Positions 13,391 to 25,465 of a stretch of DNA of 64,000 nt are shown here, piece after piece (position 1 is the stretch's first letter; each line of letters begins with the position of its first letter). The notes beneath the pieces were generated by a model, which saw only the letters and a list, made by a program, of their open reading frames with translations, made no database searches and had not been told where the DNA came from. The stretch lies in NCBI GenBank assembly GCA_950295325.1, contig OX485803.1, forward strand, positions 31,425,554-31,489,553. Direction: 5' to 3'. Made by a program: the position numbers and the translations under genes. Source of the stretch: Polytrichum commune. Taxonomy: Eukaryota; Streptophyta; Polytrichopsida; Polytrichales; Polytrichaceae.

Positions 13391-13957
13391 CGAGCAGAGG
13401 GCTGCCCCCCGAAGCATGCACCACTCACCGACACCAACAGCCGACCGCCACACAAATCCCACAACAAGCACTAAAACTCCACCAAAACACTACAGAACCT
13501 TCCTCCTCAAACACACAAAACCTCACAATTCAATCCCCCACTCACAAAACCTCCCACTGCAACCCAGAGCGCACACCAAACAAACACAGCCTGGGATGAT
13601 CACATACAAACAACAACTCCAAACAAAGCAAAACAAAAACCCTCCCAGCCCCGAAGGGGCACCCTCACCTGATCGGAGGCAGACGCCATGTCGCAAAAGA
13701 CCACACCAACGCCACCTCAAAATACCGCCGCATCACCTCCCACGACCTCCCACAACTCACATTACAGCTCACACAAACTCAAAGTTTGCATCTGTCACAG
13801 ACTGCACAATCACAAACACAAACAGCCAATGGCCAAACACAGCCGACCACGGCCCACACACACCCACCCGCATTAGGCAAGGCAAACCACTACATAATCC
13901 ACTCCCTTCCCCACCCAATAGCACTCACCGCCCATCACTCTCAAGCAAGCACTTCGA

Positions 13958-14203
13958 ACACAGCTCCCACCACCCTTACTCCTCTACTCTCCTCCCATCT
14001 GCCTCTATCTCACATTCACCCCCCAAGGTTACACACAGTCACACCCACAGGCTTCAGCGAACTCTCAAGAAATTAGCCGAACACAGCTCCCACCACCCCC
14101 ATTCCTCCACTCTCCTCCCATCCACCTCTCTCACACACTCACCCTCCAAGGTTATACATAGTCACACCCACTGGCCACAACGATTTCTCACGAAATCAGG
14201 AGC
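13958..14203 (+). repeat. 123-bp tandem duplication within the LINE
   Basis: Two copies with a 123-bp period, starting acagctcccaccaccc at about 13959 and 14082. In frame 0 this is a 41-residue protein repeat beginning EHSSHHP. The length kept the frame. Confidence 0.8.
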
Positions 14204-17149
14204 CACCACCGCCAACGAACACCGCAACCAAGAAGCAACCAGCGCCGCGACAGAGACATCAGCGCCCCCCCAGTGCACCGCATCCATCCTCGACACCTCA
14301 CGCACACACATCGAAGGAGCAGTAGGCAACCCCAACTACAACATCATACACTTCTCCCACAAAATCACAAAGGTAAACACAGACCCCCCCTACCAACTCC
14401 CCCACATTGCATGCAGCAGCAGGATTACTAACTCAATTGAGCCATGCAGAATAGGAAAGCATGAGCAATCGCCCACACATGCCAAGCCCACACAGCACGC
14501 CCAACACACACTAGTAGCAGCGCAGCCAATAGATCGATGAAGCCCCCACCGAATTGCGAACCTGACAGGACAGAAGACCCCACCAGAAGCACTGGGTACG
14601 CCGCTGCAGCCACAAACGATCCCTGCACCCACCACAACACACATCAGCGACACCACACCAAGTCCCAATCCCAGCAAACACAACCACCCACCCCGAGAAA
14701 ACAAGGTACGCACACAACCTGCACACCACCATCTTAGAAACCATCCATTCAACAACAAATTCACCCCACAAAGTGGCCCCTGCAGATCACACACAACAGG
14801 TACAACAAACAGAAGAGGAGGCCCCAACCGAACACGGGCACACGACAACCTCCACACAACGACCACACTCGGAATCAAGACACCCAACCCCCCGAAGTCA
14901 CAAGGAGCACTCAACAGGCACATCCACAACCAAACCCACAGTGCTACCGAGACGAACGACCTCCAACGGCACTTTATTCAAGCAGGAGCTGACCCACTAC
15001 CCAACACCCGACCTCCAAATAACATGGCCCAGCCCAACCAGCAACCGCCACACCAGCTCAGCAGCCAATACATGGAATTCCGACAGCAAATCCATGCCCA
15101 GCCGCCAACCTCTCACACATCACCACCATCACATCAACAAAATCGCTCACATGTGCAAGCCGCGGAGGAGGACCTCGACATGGACGCCCAACTAGAAAAT
15201 GTGTCTCCCGAGCGAGGAGGAAGCTCCCTTCAAATATCATCCGAGAGAAACTCCATCTAAGCCGCACAATTGACGCCACATAAATCCGCACACAATACCG
15301 AGAGCACGCCACCAACGCTACACTACCGTAACCCGCGACTCGAAGACATCTCGGAGAGCCAAACCACCAAGAGAAGGAAAGCCGACGACTACACCGCGAC
15401 ATCCACACCCACAATACCAAGTAAGACCATACCACCCTCACCATACACGAGATCTAAGCGAATCGCTACTCTAGGAATCGACATGATTGGCCAAATGTGG
15501 ACAGGATTCCAAATGCATGAGGCAATCTCCATACAAAGGGGTAAAAGGGAATTGAAGGAGAATCGTAGCAATGAAGAGTTCAACACCCTAGGAACACCCG
15601 TCAACGAAATCCATGAATTTAGAACGGTTCGGAGGGCATTCCCACGAACCAAACAAATTCTCTATCCTACGGAGCGCCCGGATGCGGTCCCCGGACAACA
15701 CCTACATTTCACACAAATCCCCATGTATGAGAAGATCTCTCTAGACACGGGTCTCACCGAGGGATTCCATGTTACCATACGATTTGACGGAGAATACAAG
15801 AGACTTAGCCGAAAGGAGGTCAAAGCCGCATGCATGGAGCGACTACGACACATGAATATACCCCTAGGGACCGCATACTCCAACCCAATAGACATAGGCA
15901 TCAATACGGTCACAAGGAATTGGGCCGGCTTCATCAAACTTCATCTCCAACACCCGAAGAGAGACGGTTTGGCCCTCCTCCGGGGGGAACGAGCCTTTGT
16001 CATGGCAATGGGGGACGGAGAGCTAGTCATTGGCAAGGTAGAAAAAGGCTTCGAACTCATCACGAAGGCCAAAAACATGAGGCTCCACCTCAAAGGCGAA
16101 GCCCTCCGCAACAACACGGCCGTCGACATACTTAGGACACTCATGAGAGAATCTTACTACGACGGCCGAGAGGTAGAAATCTTGTCACTCACCAAGTCAG
16201 AGGTAGAGAAAGACTTCGCCTTCATCACCCTCACCACCGAAGAATCTAGAGATGACATCCTCAACAACGGCCTCATCTACCACTCCGAACGCCTTAGAGT
16301 GAGCATCACCAGGGATAAAGACATGGGCAACATCTCGGAGCTCCGAATTAGCACCACGCTAGTAGCCAACAACTTACCACAAAGGGAAGCTCAATCGACC
16401 ATCACAAAGACCCTCAAGAAGCTATTCGGAGAGGACAACATCACCGGCATCACTTTCGGTCACCAATCCATACACGGAGAAGATCGGCACGCCGGATGGT
16501 GCCACATCCAATGCCTTAATGCGGCGGTTTACACGGAGTGGCTAAGGAAATCAACGTACATCCTAGGAAGGCGGGTGGACTTCATCCCATACAAGGGGAG
16601 CATAGACGGCACCGAACCTAACCAAACGGCCATACACCTCGCACACGCCCCCGTTCGCGAAGTCATAGCTCAAAAAGCCCAAGCTATGAGCAACACCGCC
16701 GCATCTTCACCCCTCGTGTCGGAGAAGTTCTTCACCAAAACCATCAAGGAACTAGTCGAGACGGTGGATGGCAAGCTCACCACGCTAACCAACAACATCA
16801 ACCTCAACACGGATAAGCAAATTGAAGCATCCACGGATACACTCAAGGCACATGCAACTAACATGCATAGCATCATGAGCGCCATGGCGATGGAATTTCA
16901 ACAATCCAACAACCGTATCCATAACATCATGCAAACATTGGCCGCCACATCACCGGAACCTCCCCACCCCCACATCGCAAGACTCCCGCAAGCACCAAGT
17001 ACTTCCATGGCAAACACATATGCGGGAGACATCAACACATATCTCGCACCTCCAGGGTTTACCGGCATACACCTCCGATCCGAAGCCCCTCATCAAGCCT
17101 CCACAAAGATCAACGACATCCCAATGAATAGAAAGCTCCTAGCATGCCT

Positions 17150-17770
17150 ATTGAAGTGTCTCATCCGTATAAATTGTATTTTCTATTTTCTTATAAATAA
17201 AGAGTTATACATTACCACCACTACAATACTCCTAGCCAAGATCCGTAACACAACAAATATAAACATAACCAAAAAGCACACTTATCCAATAGCATCCACA
17301 TGGTCGATGATTACATACAACATTTATCTCCTAGTTTATACATATATAAATAAAAAGTGTACACGCACCAAGATACTCACTACTACTCTCATCTATGCCC
17401 TTATCGTCTTAATAATATGGGTCCACTTACACACATGGACGATACTCACACACATACTTTGTATTACCTACTTTTTTATTATAAATAAAAAGCATGCACT
17501 CCCATTCCTCAAAATCCGTACATTGGCCTCACTCGCCAACATCATTAGACTAAATCAAATAAATAAAAAATATTACCAAGCTACCACAAAGGACCAAACC
17601 ACCCTCATGAGTAATAAACCAATAGTATATATATGGACGATACTCACACATATCATATGTATTTTTCTACTCATAAATAAAAAGGGCATAAACACCCAAA
17701 AATTTTCCAACATACTTACCACTACATGTAATATACCAATAGCATATGGCCATTTCACAACACACCCCAC
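17150..17770 (+). repeat. Degenerate repeats with AATAAA-like words before the first 2A-like site
   Basis: Words such as ataaataaaaag recur at about 17190, 17346, 17484, 17563 and 17673. The segment tggacgatactcacaca occurs at about 17432 and 17635. The blocks recur at intervals of roughly 100-150 bp. In frame 0 they translate as hydrophobic stretches ending in an INKK-like tag. No stop interrupts them. Confidence 0.55.
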
Positions 17771-18041
17771 ACTAAATACAACAACACTCTTACACAACAC
17801 AAACTACTCACACCACAAAGCCCCCACCACCTCTCCATACAACATCCCCAATAACATGCACAACACACTAAACAACATCACACCCACATTACTAAACCAA
17901 TTCAACTCTCTAATCCCACCCATCTATACCATAACATACATAGGTAAATTTCAACACATAACACACATGCATTTTAAAAACCCCAAAGTTAAACTCCTCC
18001 AATACTACACATGGAATAATTCTATAATCATCCTCCTAGGA

Positions 18042-18068
18042 GGGGATATCCAAACAAACCCGGGACCT
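18042..18068 (+). other. First 2A-like ribosome-skipping motif
   Basis: The frame-0 codons encode GDIQTNPGP, preceded by the hydrophobic IIILLG. The canonical 2A core is D-(V/I)-E-x-N-P-G-P with release between Gly and Pro; here Gln replaces Glu. Such motifs are known near ORF2 starts in animal non-LTR elements. Activity of this variant is not known to me. Confidence 0.7.
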
Positions 18069-18419
18069 CAAACAAACACCCTCAAAAGTCTAATAACAAA
18101 ACACCCCCAAAAGCACAAACAAAACCTCACACACAACACACCCACACTTAAACCATATTATGGACACCCTCTACACCTATGCAAACAACACTATAACCAA
18201 CATACAACTTATCTCTCAAACAATAACCTAACCCCACTAAACCAACCAAACCCCACCTCACATACAACCAAATATACAAACATTACAAACACTAGACCAA
18301 AATCTCCCCCACCTCACATAACCCAATCCAAACATGTTACAAAAATTCCTAATAAAAAACTACAATTAAGCATAATAAATAAACATCATATCCAACAAAA
18401 TCTACTCATACTACAATGT
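18069..18419 (+). pseudogene. LINE: short peptide between the two 2A-like motifs
   Basis: Frame 0 is open across this 117-codon segment, which is rich in Asn, Thr, His and Pro. It has no recognised domain and would be released as a small separate protein if both flanking 2A-like motifs work. It could also be a spacer. Confidence 0.5.
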
Positions 18420-18446
18420 GGCGATATTCACCCTAACCCAGGGCCC
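18420..18446 (+). other. Second 2A-like ribosome-skipping motif
   Basis: The frame-0 codons encode GDIHPNPGP, preceded by LLILQC. Histidine replaces the canonical Glu of D-x-E-x-N-P-G-P. It lies 351 nt downstream of the end of the first motif, in the same frame and just upstream of the ORF2-type region. Confidence 0.7.
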
Positions 18447-19861
18447 ATGCCTAACCTACTACAAATACACCCAACCGCCCATAAAAGACGAAAAAACACA
18501 TACTTTTTACCAAGCACGATTAAATTCCAACCTGAATACCAACATCTAGCTAAAACATTTGGCCCCCTTTTCCAAAATACACACCAATTACACGAATACA
18601 CAACAACCGCATTACCATATTTATACAACTACATACAACAACACATAAGCCACCCCCCCCCACGAATCATATACGCATTAATCGTAACAATTAGCCCCTC
18701 CACGGAAGTATGTAACACATACTTACAACAACCATCACAACAAGATTGGACATCACAACTACTTGAAAAAATGACAACACTGTCCAATCCCCCATAAAGA
18801 CACATAGGCACCCCACATCCATACACACAATTCCGCGACATATATAAAGATATAATCACCCCTCCCGATACAATACACACAAAACTATACGACTACATTC
18901 ACCTAAACTCTAACACACGTAACATTCAAGACATAAGTGAAGCATTCCCGTACTTACCTAGACAACTACTAATAGAAGCATTAAGATATAACGAACCCAT
19001 AAATGAATACACTCACCCCAACCCCATCCCGACACAAAACTCATCGCCACCAAACGGACCACTTCCACTAACAAGTCAAGAAACATATGTTATAACATGG
19101 AATGCCTCCTCATTGAACACCGCCATGCCACGCCTACAAGACTTAATTGCAAACCCTCAAAAACCCCCCTCAATCATCACCATACAAGAAACTAAGTTAT
19201 CTGCCACAAAATCTACAAAGTACATCGAAAAATTATTCCCACAATACAAACTTTTCTTTAACAACACGGACAACATCACAAGAATCATACGTCAAAGAAT
19301 GACATACAGAGGTCATAAAGGCGGCCTACTGCTACTAATACATAAAAAGCATGCATTCCCATGTAACCTCTCCAAAATCCCCACACCCGCAGATATATCT
19401 CCATTCCTCCAAATAACACGTATAGCAAACCAACCCCTACAACCATGGCTCCTAATAAACTTATATATGGCCTCACACGAGGAAGACATACCTCTTATTC
19501 CCACCATACAAAATGTCATAACTAACCAAATAAATACACACCCCAATCACATATACATACTATGCGGAGACTTTAATCGGGACATCGCCTTAATAGGTAG
19601 ACAAAATGATCAACAAACCACTCCCCCACAAATAGAGGACTACTAATGACAGTCCTTTATAACTAGCCTCGAACTATCATACGTCCCAACAAATACAACA
19701 TTCTCCAGACAAGGAGGCCACAACTATACCCAAAGTAGTCTAATAGACGGTTTCTTCATCAAAACCCCTAACAACAACCAATACACCTCAAGTACAAACC
19801 AAAATATTCAGCTAAACTCCGACCACTTACCCATACAACTACAAATTCCCCAAACACACTC
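18447..19861 (+). pseudogene. LINE: APE-type endonuclease region
   Basis: After a leader interrupted by TAA at 18795-18797, frame 0 encodes an exonuclease III/APE-like domain from about 19090: ITWNASSLN, IQETK (Glu codon at 19188), GGLLLL, LLINLYMA, CGDFNRD (Asp at 19569), SLIDGFF and NSDHLPI (Asp at 19821). All catalytic signature positions I can name are present. TAA-TGA at 19644-19649 splits the domain. The enzyme nicks target DNA for target-primed reverse transcription. Frame 0 meets TAG at 19863, where the reading continues in frame 2. Confidence 0.85.
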
Positions 19862-20429
19862 ATAGCCAAGACACCACCCATTCCCTCTGAAATACCCCCT
19901 AGGCTACTAAATCCCATACCACAAGAAAAACTAGAAAAAATCCACACTACATTCTTTGAAAGACACTCAAACCAAATAGACGATCTTACACAGTTACTAA
20001 AAAACAACCAACTCACAAATGAACAATGGCAACTAGCCTGCACCTCATTTGACACTATCACAGACAACATCACCAACGCGGTCCTAGAAACATGCAGTGC
20101 CCCACCTATTCCCACACTACCAAACAACATTGCCCAACAAGGTGGATACCTCCCCAAGAAACCCCAAAAACAATGGAAACTAAACCTATCCACCTACCAC
20201 CTTATCCGTAAAATAATCTACATCACAAAAAACAATCCGAATTGGCGCAACCACCCTAATATCACTCAAGAAATAAACAGCCATACCCACAAGTCTATAC
20301 CCCCACCACCCAACTCATTATTAGAATACGATCCGTGGATAGAAGAATTAGCCACAATAGCAAAAGAAGCTAAAAACAAAGCCAGAAAAATCACGACAGA
20401 ATACACCAACAAACAAATCAAAAAAAACT
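19862..20429 (+). pseudogene. LINE: APE-RT linker, frameshifted
   Basis: The reading continues in frame 2 (IAKTPPIPSEIPPRLL and onward) to the A8 run at 20420-20427, then returns to frame 0. It is mostly helical and charged, as linkers between APE and RT commonly are. No catalytic motif is seen. Confidence 0.6.
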
Positions 20430-23400
20430 ATATCTAAATACCAACAACTATACGACAAAAGCCCCAAGAAAATAAACAGAAAAGTCTTTAAAAATACCGA
20501 CACCCCCCCACTCGACTGTCTCATAGATAGATATAATAACATCCTTACAAACCCAAAAGATATTGCACAAGAAATACACGCACAACAATCAATCAGCAAC
20601 AGACCCACCGTACCAACATGCCATTATCAACCAGACCACACACAAGACTGCATATGTGGTGTTAGACAATACCCGTGGCATGACCTAAACGGATATACCA
20701 TAGAAAAACGGGGGGAATCAACAATTTCCTTACACACATATCTGGACCAAGAAACATACGACATATGCCTCAAAAACTTGGCCAACGGAAAAACCCCTGG
20801 ACCTGATAAAATCCCTAACGCCATACTCAAAAACATGCCGCCAAGATTCCACAAACTTCTCTTCTTATTCTTCACACACTGTTACAAACAAAAACAAATC
20901 CCCGAATCTTGGAAAACAAGCCTCACAATTCTCCTATACAAAAAGGGAAACCCCCACCAATTTACCAACCATAGGCCAATTGCATTAGCCAATACAATAT
21001 ACAAACTATTTACTAGTACGCTCACAAGCATTATCTCCGCATATGGAGAAAAATATCAAATCCTACACGATAGTCAAGAAGGCTTCCGAGCTGAACGATG
21101 CACTGCCCAACAACTACAAACTATCATCGTCGCATTAGATGATGCAAGGCTCACCGATCAAGACATTTATATCCTATACATAGACTTTAAAAATGCATTC
21201 GGCTCTATTGACCATGCTAGACTCCTCGCTATTATGAAGGACCTATGTTACCCACAAGATGCGGTAGCCTTAATAGGTAATATTTACTCACAGTCCACTA
21301 CCACGTTTACCGGAGAACACTTCGATAAAACACAACCAATACCTATACAAAGAGGAACTATACAAGGAGACACAGTAAGTCCGTACCTTTTTATCATTTT
21401 TCTTGAACCACTCCTTAGATGGCTACAACGTGGAAATAACGGATACACCTTTAAAACCTCTTCTATGCAACTAAGCTCTGCAGCCTACGTGGATGACCTA
21501 GCAGTAATATCCAATAACTTGGCATCCCTCCAATTCCAACTAAACAAACTCGATAGATACTGCGAATGGGCAGGAATGGACCTGGGCATCCCAAAACGCG
21601 CAGTCACAGGATGCCCCAACAAATCCAAGCTAAAACCACAAGCCTTCAAAACACAATTAGAAAACGCTAATATAAATTTCCGGAACCAACCCATCCCTAT
21701 CCTAAGCCAACACGAACCATATGTCTACCTTGGAATTAATTTAGTCCCATCATTACAATGGAAAATACAAACACACATAATAACAACTAAACTAGTCAAG
21801 CAATGTAAATTATTAACCACATGCCCAGCTACTATGAAACAGAAAATACAAATGGTTGATACAGTCATAAGAGCTGGCATTGCCTATAGTTTCTATGCAG
21901 TCCCCTATTCGCTTCCCGCCATTAAGAAACTTGATAAAAGAATAATTTCCATACACAAAACTATATGTGGCCTGCCAAAATGTATGTCAAATGCAGTCAC
22001 ACAACTTCCCCAAGAAATGTTCGGCACAGAAGCATTCTCACTAAAAAATGCCTACATCACATGTATAGGAGAACAACTCATTCACGCCCTCAATGATAAA
22101 GGGAGACTTGGGAAAATATATAACGGATTAACAAAGCACATACTCGCCAAACATGGAGGATCACTAACCCTGCCACGCATATCTCAACATGACTGTAAAA
22201 AGTCACCAATCACAAGAACATTATACCTACTAAAAACTACCATTGGTGTCCATCTAAGAAGCAAACTCGAGAAATTCCCCCTTCTCCCCACACCACTTGA
22301 AACACAATGGATGCGCCAAGCACAACATACACCAACACTAACCCCCATAACCTCTCTAAAATATCTACACAAACTTACACTACACCATATAACTGAACTT
22401 AAACACATAACTCACCCAAATGGCACACAACTAATGACCAACGATGAATTTAAATACTATTATGACACACCCACTAACACAATTAAAGCCGCCTTAAACC
22501 AAGCAAGGATACTCTTTTGCGAACCGACATGTCACAACCAATGCTCAAATAATTGCCCAACACACGCCTTACCAAACACCTTACAAAATGCATACAAAAT
22601 ACAAAACCACCACATAGATCCAAGAACAAGAAGACACACCGAACACCCCCCACCACCTCCACCGCCCGAACACCCAAAACCACCACCGCACATTCCAAAA
22701 AATCCTACACAATTCCCAATACATTCCATAATACAGGACCGCCCCCACAACTACAAAGATAACAACAAAATTACAAAAAAATATACTTCCTATCTATGTC
22801 AATGGATACTCCCAAATGGATCAATATATAACAAATGGCTTCCCCAAAGAGACTTATTCCCATGGGAGAACCAAAACACAATAAATCATAACATCCTAAT
22901 ACTAACACAATATTACACACACAAACAAAATCAACACTTCGCCAACATCTTAAAAGAAAACTTCGATGAAACACAAATAAGAGACACAAGGCACATCCCT
23001 CCACCACACATCATACCCCTATGCCACATTAACATTAATGAATGTAACCCAGACACCGACATCGCCTGCACACAAACCACCATCCAAAGCCAACATGGTG
23101 AATCACATATCTTTGACGACGATGGACGCCACTTAATTACCATTCCAAAACAAAGGTTACAATGGCTATGGGAACAATACCAAAACACACTAAGTCAACC
23201 ACACAATTTCGAACCCCCCATACAATCATTTGAAAAGGAAGTTGCATGGCTATATCAACGATACAAATATAGAATGCCCAAAAACGACCCCCTCAAACTC
23301 TCCCAATACACACTACCAAATGCCATCTTAGAACACATTATCGACTCATTCCAAATTACCCATTCACACTTTTCATCACCAGTGACATGCCCCACCTCAC

Positions 23401-23480
23401 TAAAACAATTCTCTTCCCCATTCCCCAAAGATAAAGTATTCGGGTCAATAGGAACAACATTCCAACATAAATGGACTGGG
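20430..23480 (+). pseudogene. LINE: reverse transcriptase and C-terminal extension
   Basis: Frame 0 from the A8 run carries all main non-LTR RT blocks: GKTPGPDKIP, TILLYKKGN, NHRPIALAN, QEGFRAERCT, LYIDFKNAFGSIDH (block A Asp), QGDTVSPYLF (block B), AAYVDDLAVIS (block C, Asp codons 21492 and 21495) and YVYLGINL. This open stretch has no internal stop. After the thumb, from about 22500, comes a Cys-bearing segment (CEPTCHNQCSNNC), a proline-rich linker, and further ordered sequence (TSYLCQWILPNGSIYNKWLPQ) that I do not recognise. The frame is lost near 23480. Confidence 0.9.
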
Positions 23481-23904
23481 AATGGATACGCCCACCCTCA
23501 CCCAACAAGCCCTCCACTGGGCAAGACTTGCGGCCAAAAAAGACCCAAACACAATAACGATACTCATAACAACTGACCCTGACTGGTACCACAACCTCCA
23601 TCCACACACAAGTCCTTTCCCAGACTCACACGTCATCACACACTTCAGAGCAGATACCATTACATACGACGAACCCACAATACCACCGGAACTAAGAATC
23701 GAACCCTGAACAGAAAGTCGTGACATTAGAATAATATGTATACACCACAAAACTACACCCATCGACCCTATAGGCTACATGGACCGTATGCACAATATTG
23801 CCAAATCTTTACAAATACCCACCGTATTCAACACAACCGCACCTCCCACGCCAATAAACACACCTGTAAACCATAATAAGAAATGGTCTCAACTTCCATA
23901 CCCA
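23390..23904 (+). pseudogene. LINE: unrecognised ordered domain between RT and RNase H
   Basis: Starting in frame 0 (FGSIGTTF.HKWTGNGYAHP) and continuing in frame 1 from about 23483 (LTQQALHWARLAAKK, ITILITTDPDWYHN, DIRIICIHH), this reads like a folded alpha/beta domain. The YAHP near the start and the DPDWY later loosely recall an NPP(Y/W)-type methyltransferase-like module found in some retroelements, but that is only an impression. A TGA at 23707-23709 interrupts it, probably replacing a Trp codon. Confidence 0.5.
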
Positions 23905-23919
23905 CCCCCCCCCCCCCCC

Positions 23920-25465
23920 ACCCCCAATTCAAAATATCAATATCCCACCCATCACAAATCATGACATATGCCTACCCCTTAAATACCCACCACAATTTTG
24001 CTACTATACCGATGGGTCATTTATACCACCAAAAGCAATAACCGAAGAACATTGGCGACGAGAAAAGGCCGGATACGGCATATACAACCCTTTCAAAAAC
24101 CTTAAAATTGCAGAAAGACTACCAGGACTCCAAAATATACTAAGAGCAGAACTAATGGCTATCTATCACACGCTATGCCTCCTCACCACTACATATCACA
24201 ATGAACCTGCACATATTTTCACGGATTGCCTTAATGTTCTATACCTTCTAAACACACAAATGAAACACCCAACCTCACACAATAGTCATCTAGACAAGAA
24301 GATACTAGAATCCATAATTAAAATGCTACAATCCCGAACACAAACCACCACACTACATAAAGTCAAAGCCCACACGAATATAAGTGGCAATGAACAAGCA
24401 GATAAATTAGCCAAAATGGGGTGCGAATTAGACCATAGAGATGCCATAGCAACACACGAACATGCCCACCCCACGCCATACTACCTCCAAAAAGGTTGGT
24501 GGCACTCAATGCAAGAAACGCCGGATAAAGGTCCCATTCGACACCTTGGTAAATACATCACTAAATATGACAAAAAACACAACCTAGCCCTCATAGCTAC
24601 CCAAACACACCAATTACACAAATGGCTAGACAACAAAGATATAGACAAAACATTATCTAATGATTTCTGGAATAACCCTGTCATCACAGATAGACAAAAA
24701 ACATGTCTAATAAAATTCCGAACTGGACAATATATGGGACATGCTCGGAAACAACTCTTCTTTGGTAGAAATGCATACCCATCCCATACATGCCCTATTT
24801 GTAACTCACCAGAAGCAGACACATGGCTACATGTACTCCTAAAATGCAAACAACAACACATCCATGCGCTTATAACAAATAGGCATAACAAAGCAGTATG
24901 GGAAATACGCAAACTCCTCGTTTCAAACAAAGTAACAAGACACTACATACTTATGAATGCGGGCACATACAATGATCTACCCCAAGAAAACACAGTACCA
25001 ACATGGTTACTACCATGCACATGCGACACCCAAAGATGCCACTGTAACGCTCGGCTCAAACCCGACATAATATGTGTCATAGGCCACCCATACAATTCTC
25101 CACCACCCGAAGCACCTACACCCACAATCACAATACAATTCATTGAATTTACTTACTGCAACGACAGATTCTCAAATGAAACAAGAGAACGAAAAATTAC
25201 AAAATATCAACCACTCATAAACAATATTATCGCAAAGGGTTGGAACGTAGCCCCACTTATTGTATTAGCATCTGGTGCTAGAGCCACAACTCACATCCCC
25301 TCAATGAACGAACTCGAAACAAAGCTTAAACTTCCTACATCACAAATTAGGAACACATTCAAACAACTCAACATAATTGCCATACAATATGCACACTCAA
25401 TATTAATCCACAAAAGACGAATAGAAAATAAACAACCCATCACAGACTTACAAAACCATAATTAA
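23920..25465 (+). pseudogene. LINE: RNase H and restriction-like endonuclease
   Basis: Frame 2 after the C15 run first gives an RNase H: YYTDGSF (Asp at 24011), RAELMAI (Glu), IFTDCLN (Asp) and HTNISGNEQADKLAK (His, Asp); all are present. It is followed by the R2-type endonuclease signature: zinc knuckle CPICN...H...C (24791-24847, C-x2-C-x9-H-x4-C), RHN (24881-24889), KPD (25058-25066), Glu in FIEFTY (25145-25147), KYQPL and ASGARA. This order of knuckle, RHN, (R/K)PD, E and GAR is specific to RLE domains of early-branching non-LTR elements. The frame ends at a normal stop at 25463-25465. Confidence 0.87.

Larger units (their letters stand above)
12417..15023 (+). pseudogene. LINE: low-complexity N-terminal part of the long frame
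   Basis: From the first element-encoded ATG (12417, 9 nt after the 5' end) frame 0 is open to a TGA at 14538-14540 and open again through 15023, continuing in frame into the ORF1 region. The translation is very rich in Pro, Thr, His, Ser and Gln. It starts with about three imperfect repeats of roughly 19 residues (SSELQNLGEAQ-like) and has one hydrophobic stretch (TTILLVFWALIGLYN). Stop-poor frames are expected in such T-poor DNA, so this part may be partly non-coding leader. The shared frame and a 41-residue in-frame duplication favour coding. No domain is recognised. Confidence 0.45.
15024..18068 (+). pseudogene. LINE: ORF1-type region with RRM-like folds and coiled coil, to first 2A-like site
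   Basis: Frame 0 from the ATG at 15024 contains a single TAA (15258-15260) and then runs open. About 15760-16660 encodes an ordered region with repeated alpha/beta patterns (for example VTIRFDGEYKRLSR, ELRISTTLVANNLPQ, GWCHIQCLNAAVYTEWL) that looks like RRM-type nucleic-acid-binding modules of LINE ORF1 proteins; I call this from pattern only. About 16690-16950 is a probable coiled coil. About 17150-17770 is hydrophobic, repeat-rich sequence. The frame ends this section at GDIQTNPGP (18042-18068). Expected role: RNA binding and RNP formation. Confidence 0.65.

Noticed and set aside
12538-15444. Long antisense and alternate-frame open frames across the LINE 5' part
   Set aside because: The + strand has few T and G residues, so stop codons are rare in every frame. 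These frames have low-complexity translations and overlap the frame that carries recognisable domains.
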